A DNA stretch of 50,107 nt, taken from Candidatus Poseidoniaceae archaeon. GTDB lineage: Archaea; Thermoplasmatota; Poseidoniia; Poseidoniales; Poseidoniaceae. Shown in pieces: positions 1-8,577 of the stretch; the first letter of the stretch is position 1; every line of letters begins with the position of its first letter. The notes under the pieces are model-generated. The model worked only from the letters and a program-made list of their open reading frames with translations, did no database searches and had not been told where the DNA came from. The DNA is taken from positions 1-50,107 of the forward strand of contig JANXHP010000021.1 of NCBI GenBank assembly GCA_024958795.1, given 5' to 3'. Made by a program: the position numbers and the translations under genes.

Positions 1-1373
1 GAAGACATTACAAATAATTCCAACAGTACCATACCTTGCAGACTTCTACCATCTGCACCAATTACGCGATGTATACTTACTTCTCTTCGCCTTTGTTCAA
101 GTGAAAGAACAAGACCATAAATCAAAACTGACAACGAAAGAATGACAATTGGAATCATGATAATATAATCAAATATTTGTATTAGACCAAGGAAAATATC
201 GAGGAATATTATGGTGCCTCCAATAATGTCAGTATAGTACAATTCAACGCCTTCATCAGTATAATTTCCCTCTTGCACCCTTGTTCCAAGGTCTTCAAGC
301 CATTCAGCGGCATCATCTGTGGAAGTAGTCGGTAATTGACCTCGGTCAACTGTAACACCAAGATACATGTGATCATTGTTGATTAATATTGAACGCTGTG
401 ATTCATTAAGAACTTCCCATGTTGTAAAGATTGGATTTGGTCCAAGTGTTGGATTGCCTAGATCCCATGGGTCATAGACGCCAACAACTGTCAAATTAGT
501 TGCAGTCATCATCATTCGGCAGTAGATCATTTCATTGATTTCAGGAGTTATTTCTCCATCACAATTATCGCTTGTAACACTACCTTCAAGCAAAGTTGAT
601 TCATCAACAACATAAGCAAAAGTCAGTGATTCAAGGGAATCACCCACATTGGCCTTAGCCTGAGAAGCAACTGTAGAAGGAAGAATTATTCCGCGTTGTG
701 CACTCATATTTTCAGGTGAAGGCCATTCTCCCATTCCAGAAATAATATTGCCACCAAGACGATTTGCAAATTCTCCATCAAACGCCTCAGGTCCTAGGAA
801 ACGAATAGAACGCATATCTGAAATTGGAGGTCCTGATTCTGCTAACTCTGGATAACTAAAAGTGATATTATCCCAATAAGGATTTGAATCATCATAAATT
901 GAATTCATCTCAAGTGGTTGTGCAACAATAAATTCTTGATTGAAGAATCCACCACTATGTATTCCTTGCCGCCCTAACACAAGTGTACAATCAGTAAATT
1001 CATTAAATTCTAACATTAACTCATCACATACATTGGTCATGGTTGTGGAGTTATTAGACCATCCTGAAGAGGTCTCTGTAGGGGTTCTAGCGAATTCTAT
1101 TTTCGCATCAAATGGTTCACCTTTGAGAGATTCTTCAAAGAATAATTGCGATAAACCTACTCCATATGAAAGAACAGTAGTAATTACCAATGAAGCAAGG
1201 AAAACACCTGCAATAACAGCAAGTCCACGTTCTTTACCACGCCAAGCGCTCAATCCTGCCAGACGAAGTTGCCCCGGAGTCTCAGTCACCTTACGCATCA
1301 TTCGCATAGGGAAATTTAGAGATTGAGCAAAATCACTTGGCTTCAATTCAACCAATTCCTTCTCATTACTCAT
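1..1373 (-). CDS. ABC transporter permease, FtsX/MacB type (3' end cut by window edge)
   Basis: This is the membrane subunit of an exporter of the MacB/LolCDE class, which moves lipids, lipoproteins or peptides out of or along the membrane. The reading frame is open from the ATG at 1373 to base 1 with no stop, so about 457 N-terminal residues are present. Visible parts are a first membrane helix around residues 50-72, a large extracytoplasmic domain of roughly 320 residues rich in Asn, Asp and Ser (the MacB periplasmic-core position), then helices near residue 400 followed by the FtsX-type loop LEQRRREVSIHRVIGADGR. The start overlaps the stop of the ATPase gene by four bases (ATGA), so the two are translationally coupled. 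The family call is firm; the substrate is unknown. Confidence 0.85.
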   Translation of the reverse strand, partial: MSNEKELVELKPSDFAQSLNFPMRMMRKVTETPGQLRLAGLSAWRGKERGLAVIAGVFLASLVITTVLSYGVGLSQLFFEESLKGEPFDAKIEFARTPTETSSGWSNNSTTMTNVCDELMLEFNEFTDCTLVLGRQGIHSGGFFNQEFIVAQPLEMNSIYDDSNPYWDNITFSYPELAESGPPISDMRSIRFLGPEAFDGEFANRLGGNIISGMGEWPSPENMSAQRGIILPSTVASQAKANVGDSLESLTFAYVVDESTLLEGSVTSDNCDGEITPEINEMIYCRMMMTATNLTVVGVYDPWDLGNPTLGPNPIFTTWEVLNESQRSILINNDHMYLGVTVDRGQLPTTSTDDAAEWLEDLGTRVQEGNYTDEGVELYYTDIIGGTIIFLDIFLGLIQIFDYIIMIPIVILSLSVLIYGLVLSLEQRRREVSIHRVIGADGRSLQGMVLLELFVMS

Positions 1374-2083
1374 TCTTCTTCACCTCCAAGTCCCCAAGCA
1401 GAACGAATATCAGATGCTTTAGTCACTCCATCGGTAAGCAATAGCATCCTGTCAGCATTAGATGCTAAGTCTGGGTCGTGTGTCACCATCAATATTGAAA
1501 TTGGGTTTGTTTCGTCATGACAAAGGTCTTTGAATAATTGTAATACTTCTTTACCGCTTGCAATGTCTAAATTTCCTGTCGGTTCATCAGCAAGAAGTAG
1601 TGGGCGATCACCTGCAATCGCCCTAGCGATAGCAACACGTTGTTGCTGCCCACCGGACAATTGATCTGGAATGTGTTCCATTCTATCTTCAAGTCCAACC
1701 TTCACTAGTGCTTTACGAGCTGCTTTTTCAGCATCCATGGATGACATTCCTGATAACTCGAGCGCCATAGCCACATTGTCTATTGCCGTTAGATGTTCTA
1801 GTAAATGAAAATCTTGAAAAATCCATCCAACATATTCGCGCCTAATATCAACAACATTTGACGGACTTTTTTGTCCATATGTCTTATCTTTTAGAGTAAT
1901 TGTACCACTTTCGGCTGGTAATAATCCACCAATAATATTGAGCAGTGTAGATTTCCCGCATCCAGAAGGACCCATTAGAGCAACTAATTCACCCAGTTCA
2001 AGTTTCATGTTGACGCCATTAAGAACTTCTAAACGATTAGCACCAGTGCCGAAGCCTTTCTTTAAGACATCAACACTGAGCAT
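1370..2083 (-). CDS. ABC transporter ATP-binding protein, MacB/LolD family
   Basis: This is the 237-residue ATPase that powers the permease encoded next to it. All nucleotide-binding motifs are intact: Walker A GPSGCGKST at 38-46, a Q-loop Gln at about 90, the signature LSGGQQQR at 142-149, Walker B LLLADE at 162-167 followed by the PTGNLD segment typical of the LolD/MacB/FtsE class, and the switch His at about 202. The length is normal for the family. The gene ends in a run of Glu codons whose stop overlaps the permease start. A TATA-like stretch lies about 30 bases upstream on the minus strand (around 2107-2121), suggesting this is the first gene of the operon. The substrate cannot be read from the sequence. 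Confidence 0.93.
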   Translation of the reverse strand: MLSVDVLKKGFGTGANRLEVLNGVNMKLELGELVALMGPSGCGKSTLLNIIGGLLPAESGTITLKDKTYGQKSPSNVVDIRREYVGWIFQDFHLLEHLTAIDNVAMALELSGMSSMDAEKAARKALVKVGLEDRMEHIPDQLSGGQQQRVAIARAIAGDRPLLLADEPTGNLDIASGKEVLQLFKDLCHDETNPISILMVTHDPDLASNADRMLLLTDGVTKASDIRSAWGLGGEEE

Positions 2084-2411
2084 ACCTAATCAGTACTATC
2101 GCATAGACAATAATATATCAAAGATACTTCAACAATATCAGTACAGTGATATAGAACAATTGGCTAATGATGGCCTATATTTATCGCTTGAAAAAGTTGA
2201 TCCAAGAAAAGAATTTTATTCCATTCGTTATTTCCTGTTGTTCCATTATTTGCTCAACATATGTTTCTAATTCAATATCCATTTTCATCACTTACCCGGG
2301 CCTGTTCAAACTGCTCCGTTGGTGTAAAATGTAAAGCGCACCCTATATTAACAGGTGGTAAAGTTGCCAACACGCAGGTGTAAAAAATAAATTAAGTAGT
2401 ATTTACAACAT
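2084..2411. other. 328-base intergenic stretch, no convincing gene
   Basis: This gap separates the ABC exporter promoter from the 3' end of the PhoU regulator gene. It holds a TATA-like run for the ABC operon near 2107-2121 and an inverted repeat at 2135-2152. A 35-codon minus-strand frame (2181-2288, ATG start, TAA stop) and an open plus-strand frame ending near 2270 that has no ATG are both present. Neither has a recognisable product, and either could be a decayed gene remnant. No tRNA-like fold was seen. Confidence 0.5.
2135..2152. promoter_or_regulatory. Inverted repeat upstream of the ABC exporter operon
   Basis: ATATCA and TGATAT form a perfect 6-base inverted repeat with a GTACAG spacer. 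It lies 52-69 bases before the ATPase start codon and just upstream of the TATA-like stretch, a usual place for an archaeal activator or repressor site. The arms are AT-rich, so chance occurrence is possible. Confidence 0.3.
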
Positions 2412-3461
2412 CTATTCTTCATTTGTTCTGCGTGCAAACATTTCATCGTTCACTTTCAGATTGAGTAGTATTTCGCCAAAATCTCTCGCATAAGCACATT
2501 GTCTGCGTAGAGATTCAGACAACTTGAATTCGAATAATATCGTTGCCGCTTTTTTCTTGCTCTTCATCAGTTCTTCCTCATGTGATTCAAGTAATCCTTG
2601 CGCTTGCTTTAACTCGTTTCTAGCAGATTCAATTCTTGTTGATTGTTTGGTTCTAATATTTATCATCAATTCTTTCAAGGCCTCTAGCCACTGTGGAATT
2701 GCACATAATGGTGCTGAATCGGGTGATAAATTGGGCATTTCAAATTCTAGGAGGTAAGTGCCGATTTGAAATGCGTGGTCCATCATTCGCTCTAAGCTGC
2801 GAGCCAAATTCGAGTACTCAAGCGCTTGGTGTCGGCTCACTTTTAATGATGAAGCTACCAGATGAGAATCTAATGCAACTCTAACTTGTCGCTCAACCAG
2901 ATATAACATTGCATCCACATCCGCTTCTCGTTCTGCTACATCCTCGATTAATTCTATACCCTCTCCATCAAAGACCAATAAAATATCTCTCATCAATGAA
3001 ACCAGTTGTGAATACATTCTGTTCAAACTTGCATACAAGGGCATCTCACCACTATTCAACAAACAAACCATTCTCATAGTATTATTATCTTCAGTTATTA
3101 TCTCAAAGCCACGTGTATTTTTCAAAAAACGCCTAATCTCTGCCTGGTATTGCTTGTTGTTGCTTGTAATGTTAGTAATAATAATTTCATCAGCACCTGA
3201 GATATACGCTCCCATTAGATGATCATGCAAACTATCAAAATTTATTTCTTTACAACTAAATATTGCTCTTTGGTATTTGTTTTCAAACATGTCAAGTGGA
3301 GTTATTCTCAAAGCACCACTCGGCCTCCAATCTATTCTAAGAGGATTTTTTGCTTGTATTGAATTCTCAACGACCCATGCTTTAGGAAGGCTGATCGTAT
3401 AGGTTGCTCCACCTGTAAGTTGTACTTTCCGCACCTCATATCCACCAGCACCTTCAGCCAT
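2412..3461 (-). CDS. AbrB-PhoU family phosphate uptake regulator
   Basis: This 349-residue protein begins with an AbrB/SpoVT-like swapped-hairpin DNA-binding domain (about residues 8-55, containing VRKVQLTGGATYTISLPKAW). It continues with an alpha-helical PhoU-type region from roughly residue 105 to the end, rich in heptad-like helices. The family is the archaeal PhoU regulator, which senses phosphate status and acts on phosphate transporter genes. It is divergent from the PiT phosphate permease, which supports the role. An upstream in-frame ATG at 3602 would add 47 residues overlapping the permease gene; those residues look non-coding, and a TATA-like CTATATAG sits 26 bases before 3461, so 3461 is preferred and the mRNA is probably leaderless. 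Which gene it represses or activates is inferred from position only. Confidence 0.88.
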   Translation of the reverse strand: MAEGAGGYEVRKVQLTGGATYTISLPKAWVVENSIQAKNPLRIDWRPSGALRITPLDMFENKYQRAIFSCKEINFDSLHDHLMGAYISGADEIIITNITSNNKQYQAEIRRFLKNTRGFEIITEDNNTMRMVCLLNSGEMPLYASLNRMYSQLVSLMRDILLVFDGEGIELIEDVAEREADVDAMLYLVERQVRVALDSHLVASSLKVSRHQALEYSNLARSLERMMDHAFQIGTYLLEFEMPNLSPDSAPLCAIPQWLEALKELMINIRTKQSTRIESARNELKQAQGLLESHEEELMKSKKKAATILFEFKLSESLRRQCAYARDFGEILLNLKVNDEMFARRTNEE

Positions 3462-3469
3462 AAACGCAC

Positions 3470-3481
3470 CAATATATATTG
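3470..3481. promoter_or_regulatory. Palindrome CAATATATATTG in the phoU/pit divergent promoter
   Basis: This is a perfect 12-base palindrome between the regulator start codon and its TATA-like box. Its left part, CAATATATA, recurs at 3508-3516 over the TATA region of the permease. A shorter direct repeat, ACCTATA, occurs at 3482-3488 and 3495-3501. The arrangement would let one DNA-binding protein shut both promoters, and the AbrB-PhoU protein is the obvious candidate. Palindromes of this kind are common in AT-rich DNA. Confidence 0.4.
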
Positions 3482-3482
3482 A

Positions 3483-3491
3483 CCTATATAG
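3483..3491 (-). promoter_or_regulatory. TATA-like box for the phoU regulator gene
   Basis: CCTATATAG on the plus strand reads CTATATAGG on the minus strand and is centred about 26 bases before the ATG at 3461. That spacing places transcription start at or very near the start codon, as expected for a leaderless archaeal transcript. Confidence 0.5.
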
Positions 3492-3507
3492 ATTACCTAT
3501 AATGTTC

Positions 3508-3518
3508 AATATATACCG
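3508..3518 (+). promoter_or_regulatory. TATA-like box for the PiT permease gene
   Basis: CAATATATACC is centred about 25 bases before the ATG at 3538, so the permease transcript is probably leaderless. It overlaps the second copy of the CAATATATA repeat, which makes it a plausible repression target. Confidence 0.5.
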
Positions 3519-3537
3519 ATAGCAACTAGAATGGTAC

Positions 3538-5631
3538 ATGGAACCAACCACCTTGCTCCTAGGAACCGCTTTTATTGTGTGTGCATATATGGCTTGGAAC
3601 ATAGGCGCTAACGATGTTGCAAATGCAATGGGGACTTCGGTTGGTTCTGGCGCATTGACCCTACGTAGAGCGATTATTGTCGCTGCAGTGTTCGAGTTTT
3701 GTGGTGCTGTATTCTTTGGTAGTCATGTTACTGAAACGATTCGTAAAGGTGTTTTAGACTTCGGAGATACTGGTTTTTCAGAGGAGTTAAGTCAAAAATT
3801 AATGTACGGATTTATGGCAGCATTATTGGCTGCTGCTATTTGGCTAACTATCGCCACTAGATTTGGGATGCCTGTCTCAACCACACACAGTATCGTCGGT
3901 GGTGTCATCGGCATGGGATTATACATTCAACCTTCTTCTGTAAATTGGGGTAAAGTGCTAGAAATTGTATTGAGTTGGGTTGCATCTCCTTTGTTAGGAG
4001 GTATTCTTGCATTCATCTCATTCTATGTTATCAAGCGGCTTATTTTCAATGATGAAGATCCGCTTAAACAAACCAAAAAATTAGCACCGGTTCTTGCTTT
4101 ACCTACATTTTTTGTCCTAGGTCTTGCATTTCAATTCAAAGCACTGAAAGGATTTTACTCAAATCTTGATTCTGCTGGATATATAGACAAGTCCAAATGG
4201 TTACCGGCAAAAGAAGGCTCTACCTTCAATCCATTCGCCGATGGCGCTTGGATTCCAATTAACAGTCTAGCAGTTGCTCTAGCAATCGGAATTATCTCAA
4301 GCTCAATTCTATATCTTGTTCTAAGGCGTTATCAATTCAAAGAAGAAGGAATGGAAGGTAGTGAACGTGTATTCATTTGGTTACAGATCATTACAGCATG
4401 TTATGTAGCATTTGCACATGGTGCGAATGATGTTGCAAATGCGATTGGCCCTATGGCAGCAATTTGGGATATTGCAACATCCACAACTGGTACATTGTCC
4501 GATGGTAATGTTGGAGTGCCGTTATTCCTATTGCTAATAGGTGGAATTGGAATTACCATCGGTGTAGCGACATGGGGCTACAAAGTAATGGATACTATCG
4601 GCAAGAAAATAACTCATATTACTCCTTCAAGAGGTTTTGCTGCTGAGTTTGGTGCTGCAACTACAGTACTAATCTTCTCAATGCCATTCCTGGCTGTTCC
4701 GATTTCAACAACCCACACTTTAGTCGGTGCAGTTGTTGGTGTTGGACTTGCAGGTGGTGCAGGTGCTGTTGATTTCAGAGTATTTGCAAAGATTGCAGCA
4801 AGTTGGGTGGCAAGCCTGCCAATCGCTGGTGCAGGGGCTGTTGTTTTCGTAATCCTATTCGCTGGAACTCCAATCAATGTAGCAATAGTGACATTACTCT
4901 CAATCGCGTTAACTTTGGCGGTTGTGATGCGTCCTGACAGTAAAGAAGAAAGGAAAGAGGATTTGGTGGATACAACTCCTTACGACACCTTAGATTCAAC
5001 GCCGTTTGATATGTTCTATGAGCATGCAAAGGCTGTTGAAAAGACTGTTGAGCATATGCTAACTGCAGTTACTGCTGCATCACTAGGAAAAGATGCTAGC
5101 AAGCACATTACTGCAACAATTGCTGCAGAATTAGACGCTGATAATATCAAAACAGATCTGCGTAATCACGTAGGAACTGGAGTAAGGGTTGCAATCGGGC
5201 GAGATACATTCTTGCATATGCTTTCACGCCAAGATAGGATTGCTGATTATGCACAAAATGTTGCTGAACAGATTTCATTTAGAGAATTAATGATCGATGA
5301 TAAAGCAAGAGAGAATTTGAAGGAGATGGCTGAAGCAGTCCACTTAACCGTTCAGAAGTATTCTGAAACAGTGGACCAACTAAATGTCTTGACTCAATCT
5401 GGGTTTGCTCCAAAGCAAAAAGTTGTTCTCAATGATTTGATTCTAGAGGTTAATCTTCTCGAACATGGGGCTGATGAACGCGAGAGTATTGCTGCTGCCT
5501 ATGTATTCTCTGAAGGTGATGACAAGCCGCTAGCGGCTATGCACATGTACAGAATCCTGCAACGCTTAGACGATGTAGCAAATGCTGCTGAGAAGGCTGC
5601 TAATGCGTTTTTACCGATGATAAATAAGTGA
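3538..5631 (+). CDS. pit: PiT family phosphate permease fused to a C-terminal PhoU-like (DUF47) domain
   Basis: This 697-residue membrane protein imports inorganic phosphate with a coupling ion. The family's inverted repeat is visible in both halves: GANDVANAMGTSVGSGAL at 23-40 and a second GANDVANAIGP near residue 293. Each is followed by a Thr-Thr-His motif segment (VSTTHSIVGG and ISTTHTLVGA). About ten to twelve hydrophobic helices extend to roughly residue 465. The last 200 residues are soluble and helical, with the low-complexity helix pattern of PhoU/DUF47 proteins. In many prokaryotes that domain is a separate gene next to pit; here it is fused, so regulation may act directly on the carrier. 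The gene is divergent from the AbrB-PhoU regulator and shares its 76-base promoter region. Confidence 0.92.
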   Translation: MEPTTLLLGTAFIVCAYMAWNIGANDVANAMGTSVGSGALTLRRAIIVAAVFEFCGAVFFGSHVTETIRKGVLDFGDTGFSEELSQKLMYGFMAALLAAAIWLTIATRFGMPVSTTHSIVGGVIGMGLYIQPSSVNWGKVLEIVLSWVASPLLGGILAFISFYVIKRLIFNDEDPLKQTKKLAPVLALPTFFVLGLAFQFKALKGFYSNLDSAGYIDKSKWLPAKEGSTFNPFADGAWIPINSLAVALAIGIISSSILYLVLRRYQFKEEGMEGSERVFIWLQIITACYVAFAHGANDVANAIGPMAAIWDIATSTTGTLSDGNVGVPLFLLLIGGIGITIGVATWGYKVMDTIGKKITHITPSRGFAAEFGAATTVLIFSMPFLAVPISTTHTLVGAVVGVGLAGGAGAVDFRVFAKIAASWVASLPIAGAGAVVFVILFAGTPINVAIVTLLSIALTLAVVMRPDSKEERKEDLVDTTPYDTLDSTPFDMFYEHAKAVEKTVEHMLTAVTAASLGKDASKHITATIAAELDADNIKTDLRNHVGTGVRVAIGRDTFLHMLSRQDRIADYAQNVAEQISFRELMIDDKARENLKEMAEAVHLTVQKYSETVDQLNVLTQSGFAPKQKVVLNDLILEVNLLEHGADERESIAAAYVFSEGDDKPLAAMHMYRILQRLDDVANAAEKAANAFLPMINK

Positions 5632-5757
5632 TTGTGACATTTGCACTAATCGCGAAGTTGAAACCGGATTGACAATAGCATTGGCTAACCGAGCCAGTTC
5701 CCGAAGTAGATGCACTCGCATCTCGACAGTGGAAATCAGGCTGAGGAAGTGAACCCT

Positions 5758-6765
5758 ATGGGTATGGATTTAGCACTAAAAGCAAAATTGCAAAAGCAAA
5801 GATATCACATTGTTGGTGAACATGGTGGTGTCAAAACCTGCCATTGGACAAAAGAGTCACTGCTACGAGATCGTCAATGTTACAAAGGAAAATTTTACGG
5901 TATAGCAAGCCACAATTGTATGCAAATGTCACCTGTGGTAGACCAATGTAACCTCGCTTGCACATACTGTTGGAGAGAACCTCATATGGATACTCTAGAA
6001 CTTACTGACCAGGACCCACTTGACATGCTGTATGAATCAGTACGTGCACAACGACGATTGTTATCTGGATTCAAGGGTAATGATAAGGTGCCAAGAGAAA
6101 AATGGTTAGATGCTCAAAATCCAAAGCATGTCGCTATCTCACTCAATGGAGAACCTACTCTTTACACACGACTTTCTGAATACATGGATTTATGCCATAA
6201 GCACGGAATGACTACTATGCTTGTTACAAATGGAACACTGCCTAAAGTTCTAGAAAACCTTGACACATTACCAACTCAACTCTATGTTTCATTTGATGCT
6301 CCAAATAAGAAAGTCTTTGATGCAGTATGCAAACCAAAATGGAATGCTAATGCTTGGGATAAATTTGAAGAAACTGTTGATTTATTACCTTCTTTAGATA
6401 CTAGAATTGTGGCTAGGCACACATTGATGAAAGGAATCAATATGTCAGATGAACATATTTCTCAATTCGCAGCATTAGATAATAGGGCAGACCCAGATTT
6501 TATTGAAAATAAGGGCTATGTATTTGTTGGACACAGTAGGGAAAATCTATCGATGGAAAATATGCCAAGTCATGATGACATTATGCAATTCTCAAACAAA
6601 ATCGCACCCCTAACTGGAAGGGAAGTTCTTTCCGATTCTCGGCCGAGTAGAGTCGCATTAGTTGGTCATGAAATTAGTCCAATTCCAATTCCTGAAGCTA
6701 CAATGTTCTTCCCTGATGATTTGGGAATCGCACCATCTGTCAAGCATCTGACAATGGCTAACTGA
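5758..6765 (+). CDS. taw1: tRNA 4-demethylwyosine synthase (radical SAM)
   Basis: Taw1/TYW1 builds the tricyclic ring of 4-demethylwyosine at guanosine 37 of tRNA-Phe from N1-methylguanosine and pyruvate, using two iron-sulfur clusters. Counting from the ATG at 5758, the radical SAM CxxxCxxC cysteines are C64, C68 and C71, and the second cluster's cysteines are C28, C41 and C54. The spacings 13, 13, 10, 4 and 3 match those I recall for the Methanocaldococcus jannaschii enzyme. The family segments HxGVKxCHW and CYKGKFYGI are also present. An in-frame ATG at 5710 would add 16 residues; 5758 fits the family's N-terminus better but is not certain. It converges on the GST-like gene with only three bases between stops. 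Confidence 0.93.
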   Translation: MGMDLALKAKLQKQRYHIVGEHGGVKTCHWTKESLLRDRQCYKGKFYGIASHNCMQMSPVVDQCNLACTYCWREPHMDTLELTDQDPLDMLYESVRAQRRLLSGFKGNDKVPREKWLDAQNPKHVAISLNGEPTLYTRLSEYMDLCHKHGMTTMLVTNGTLPKVLENLDTLPTQLYVSFDAPNKKVFDAVCKPKWNANAWDKFEETVDLLPSLDTRIVARHTLMKGINMSDEHISQFAALDNRADPDFIENKGYVFVGHSRENLSMENMPSHDDIMQFSNKIAPLTGREVLSDSRPSRVALVGHEISPIPIPEATMFFPDDLGIAPSVKHLTMAN

Positions 6766-6768
6766 TTA

Positions 6769-7374
6769 TTAATTAGGGAATTCAACTAGTGAATCTCCTT
6801 CAAACCATTGCTTATTTTTCTTCATACACATTTTGAATTCATCACTTGCCAGGTTATTGGCTAACCAATTGTGAATATTTGTCCAAGGTTGAATATCAAA
6901 CCATTCTCTATCATGATTAGCAAATTGGCGAACAAATGGGAATAATGAATCATTTAGATCTGCATTTTGTTCAAAACTCTGAAGATTTGCATCTAAATCG
7001 TCAAGGTAGATTACTGCTGCATTTCTTTGTTCTATCACATCAATATCCTCATAGCGATTAGGATATTTGTAACGGTCCAGGTGAAATTTAAATTCAAAAT
7101 CATTTCTTTCAATCCAAATTGATTCTTCTTTACTTAGTTGCCAGTCGAGAACATATTGCATAATCTCAAGACTTTCCTCAATGACCGTTCCATCTGGTAA
7201 TAACAAAACTGGCACTGTACCTTTTGGAGAAATTTGCATCATATGGGCTGGTCTATCGCGAAGAACTACTTCTCTATGCTCAACTTTGAAGCCTTTTCTA
7301 ACAATTGACATACGGGCGCGTATTGCATAAGGACAACGCCTAAAAGAATACAAAATTGGTAGCGCTGTGGTCAT
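6769..7374 (-). CDS. Glutathione S-transferase-like protein
   Basis: This 201-residue protein has an N-terminal thioredoxin-fold GST domain. LYSFRRCPYAIRARM contains the CPYA active-site turn near residue 14, and GTVPVLLLPDGTVIEES holds the cis-proline and glutathione-gamma-glutamyl contact positions of GSTs. The C-terminal half is helical and Trp-rich, as in GST C-domains. GSTs are scarce in Archaea and most archaea do not make glutathione, so the true thiol substrate is unknown and transfer from Bacteria is plausible. The first ATG of the open frame (7428) would overlap the gmd gene; the ATG at 7374, after TTTATT, leaves a 22-base spacer and begins directly before the first beta strand. Confidence 0.8.
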   Translation of the reverse strand: MTTALPILYSFRRCPYAIRARMSIVRKGFKVEHREVVLRDRPAHMMQISPKGTVPVLLLPDGTVIEESLEIMQYVLDWQLSKEESIWIERNDFEFKFHLDRYKYPNRYEDIDVIEQRNAAVIYLDDLDANLQSFEQNADLNDSLFPFVRQFANHDREWFDIQPWTNIHNWLANNLASDEFKMCMKKNKQWFEGDSLVEFPN

Positions 7375-7396
7375 AATAAACCACTCCAATTCAATC

Positions 7397-8461
7397 TCAC
7401 TCTGGTGGAATAGGTGGCTCATAACCACCCTTGACCGCTTCTTCTACAATGTTCATATCAGAGTCGACCATCATCGCGACTAATTCTTCAAAAGAAGTAC
7501 TTGGAACCCAACCTAACTCCTTACGAGATAAAGCTGGGTCGCCAATGAGTAAGTCAACTTCAGCAGGGCGGAAGAATTTCGGATTGGTTCTAACTCGAAC
7601 TACACCGTTTTGGTCTGTAGCAATAACATCTACGCCCTCTCCAGACCAGGTTAATTCCATTCCTACATGGGAAAATGCAAGATTGATCATATCCTTGACA
7701 CTGTGTGTGCGGCCAGTTGCAACTACGAAATCAAATGGTGTATCTTGTTGTAACATGCGCCATTGCATCTCGACATAATCTCCTGCAAATCCCCAGTCAC
7801 GCTTCGCTTCAACATTACCAATCCATAGATTCTCATCGATACCATGGGCGATACGTGCTGCGGTCATGGTGACCTTGCGAGTGACGAATTCAAGTCCACG
7901 GCGTGGGCTTTCGTGATTGAATAGAATCCCAGTACAAGCAAACATATCGTATGATTCACGATAGTTTCTAGTGATTTCAAATGCGAAAACCTTGGCACAT
8001 CCATAAGGTGAACGTGGATGGAATGGAGTAGCTTCAGTTTGAGGTACTTCATGCACCTTGCCGAATTGCTCACTGGAACCTGCCTGGTAATAACGACAGT
8101 TTGGAGCGTTCTTACGAATAGCTTCAAGGCAACGAAGAGCGCCCAATCCAGTAATATCTGCTGTCATCATTGGTGAGCGCCATGATTCAGGGACGAATGA
8201 CATTGCACCAAGATTGTAAAACTCGTCTGGTTGACAAGCGGTAACTGCATTATCAATCGAAGATTGGTCTGTTAAATCACCATTGATTAAATGGAATTTT
8301 TCATTACTCATTAGGTGGTTTATGAGGTTGCGTCCAACAGTTGGTTGTGACACACGTCTAACGAATCCATAGACTTCGTATCCCTTTTCTAATAGTAATT
8401 CTGCAAGGTAAGAACCATCTTGTCCTGTGACACCCGTAATCATCGCTGTCTTGCCGGTCAT
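7397..8461 (-). CDS. gmd: GDP-mannose 4,6-dehydratase
   Basis: This 354-residue short-chain dehydrogenase/reductase-fold enzyme converts GDP-D-mannose to GDP-4-keto-6-deoxymannose, the precursor of GDP-fucose, GDP-rhamnose and GDP-perosamine. It starts with the NADP-binding GVTGQDGSYLAELLL segment (GxxGxxG at 10-16). It has the Ser/Glu part of the catalytic site in GSSEQFGK, the YxxxK catalytic pair in SPYGCAK near 152-156, and the family segment FNHESPRRGLEFVTRK. Length is normal. No reductase or aminotransferase that would complete a deoxysugar pathway lies in the window. GT4 glycosyltransferases at 8578 and 14019 suggest a role in surface glycans or protein glycosylation. Confidence 0.95.
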   Translation of the reverse strand: MTGKTAMITGVTGQDGSYLAELLLEKGYEVYGFVRRVSQPTVGRNLINHLMSNEKFHLINGDLTDQSSIDNAVTACQPDEFYNLGAMSFVPESWRSPMMTADITGLGALRCLEAIRKNAPNCRYYQAGSSEQFGKVHEVPQTEATPFHPRSPYGCAKVFAFEITRNYRESYDMFACTGILFNHESPRRGLEFVTRKVTMTAARIAHGIDENLWIGNVEAKRDWGFAGDYVEMQWRMLQQDTPFDFVVATGRTHSVKDMINLAFSHVGMELTWSGEGVDVIATDQNGVVRVRTNPKFFRPAEVDLLIGDPALSRKELGWVPSTSFEELVAMMVDSDMNIVEEAVKGGYEPPIPPE

Positions 8462-8577
8462 GTTTTACCCTGCGACTTATCTCTTTTCAATTGGTCGCGT
8501 TAAAGTTATCACATTTTCTAACAATAATTTACCCTTTTGTGGGTTCAAATTAAGGTTGTAAGTCATGACAGCATTGC

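Noticed and set aside
2181-2288. 35-codon minus-strand frame
   Set aside because: It is short, has no recognisable product and no clear ribosome-binding site; kept only as a note in the gap entry.
3462-3602. 47-residue N-terminal extension of the PhoU regulator
   Set aside because: It would overlap the permease start on the other strand, lacks family resemblance, and a TATA-like box fits the shorter start.
5632-5757. tRNA gene in the pit-taw1 gap
   Set aside because: No cloverleaf with T-loop and acceptor stem can be drawn; the region only looks like a leader.
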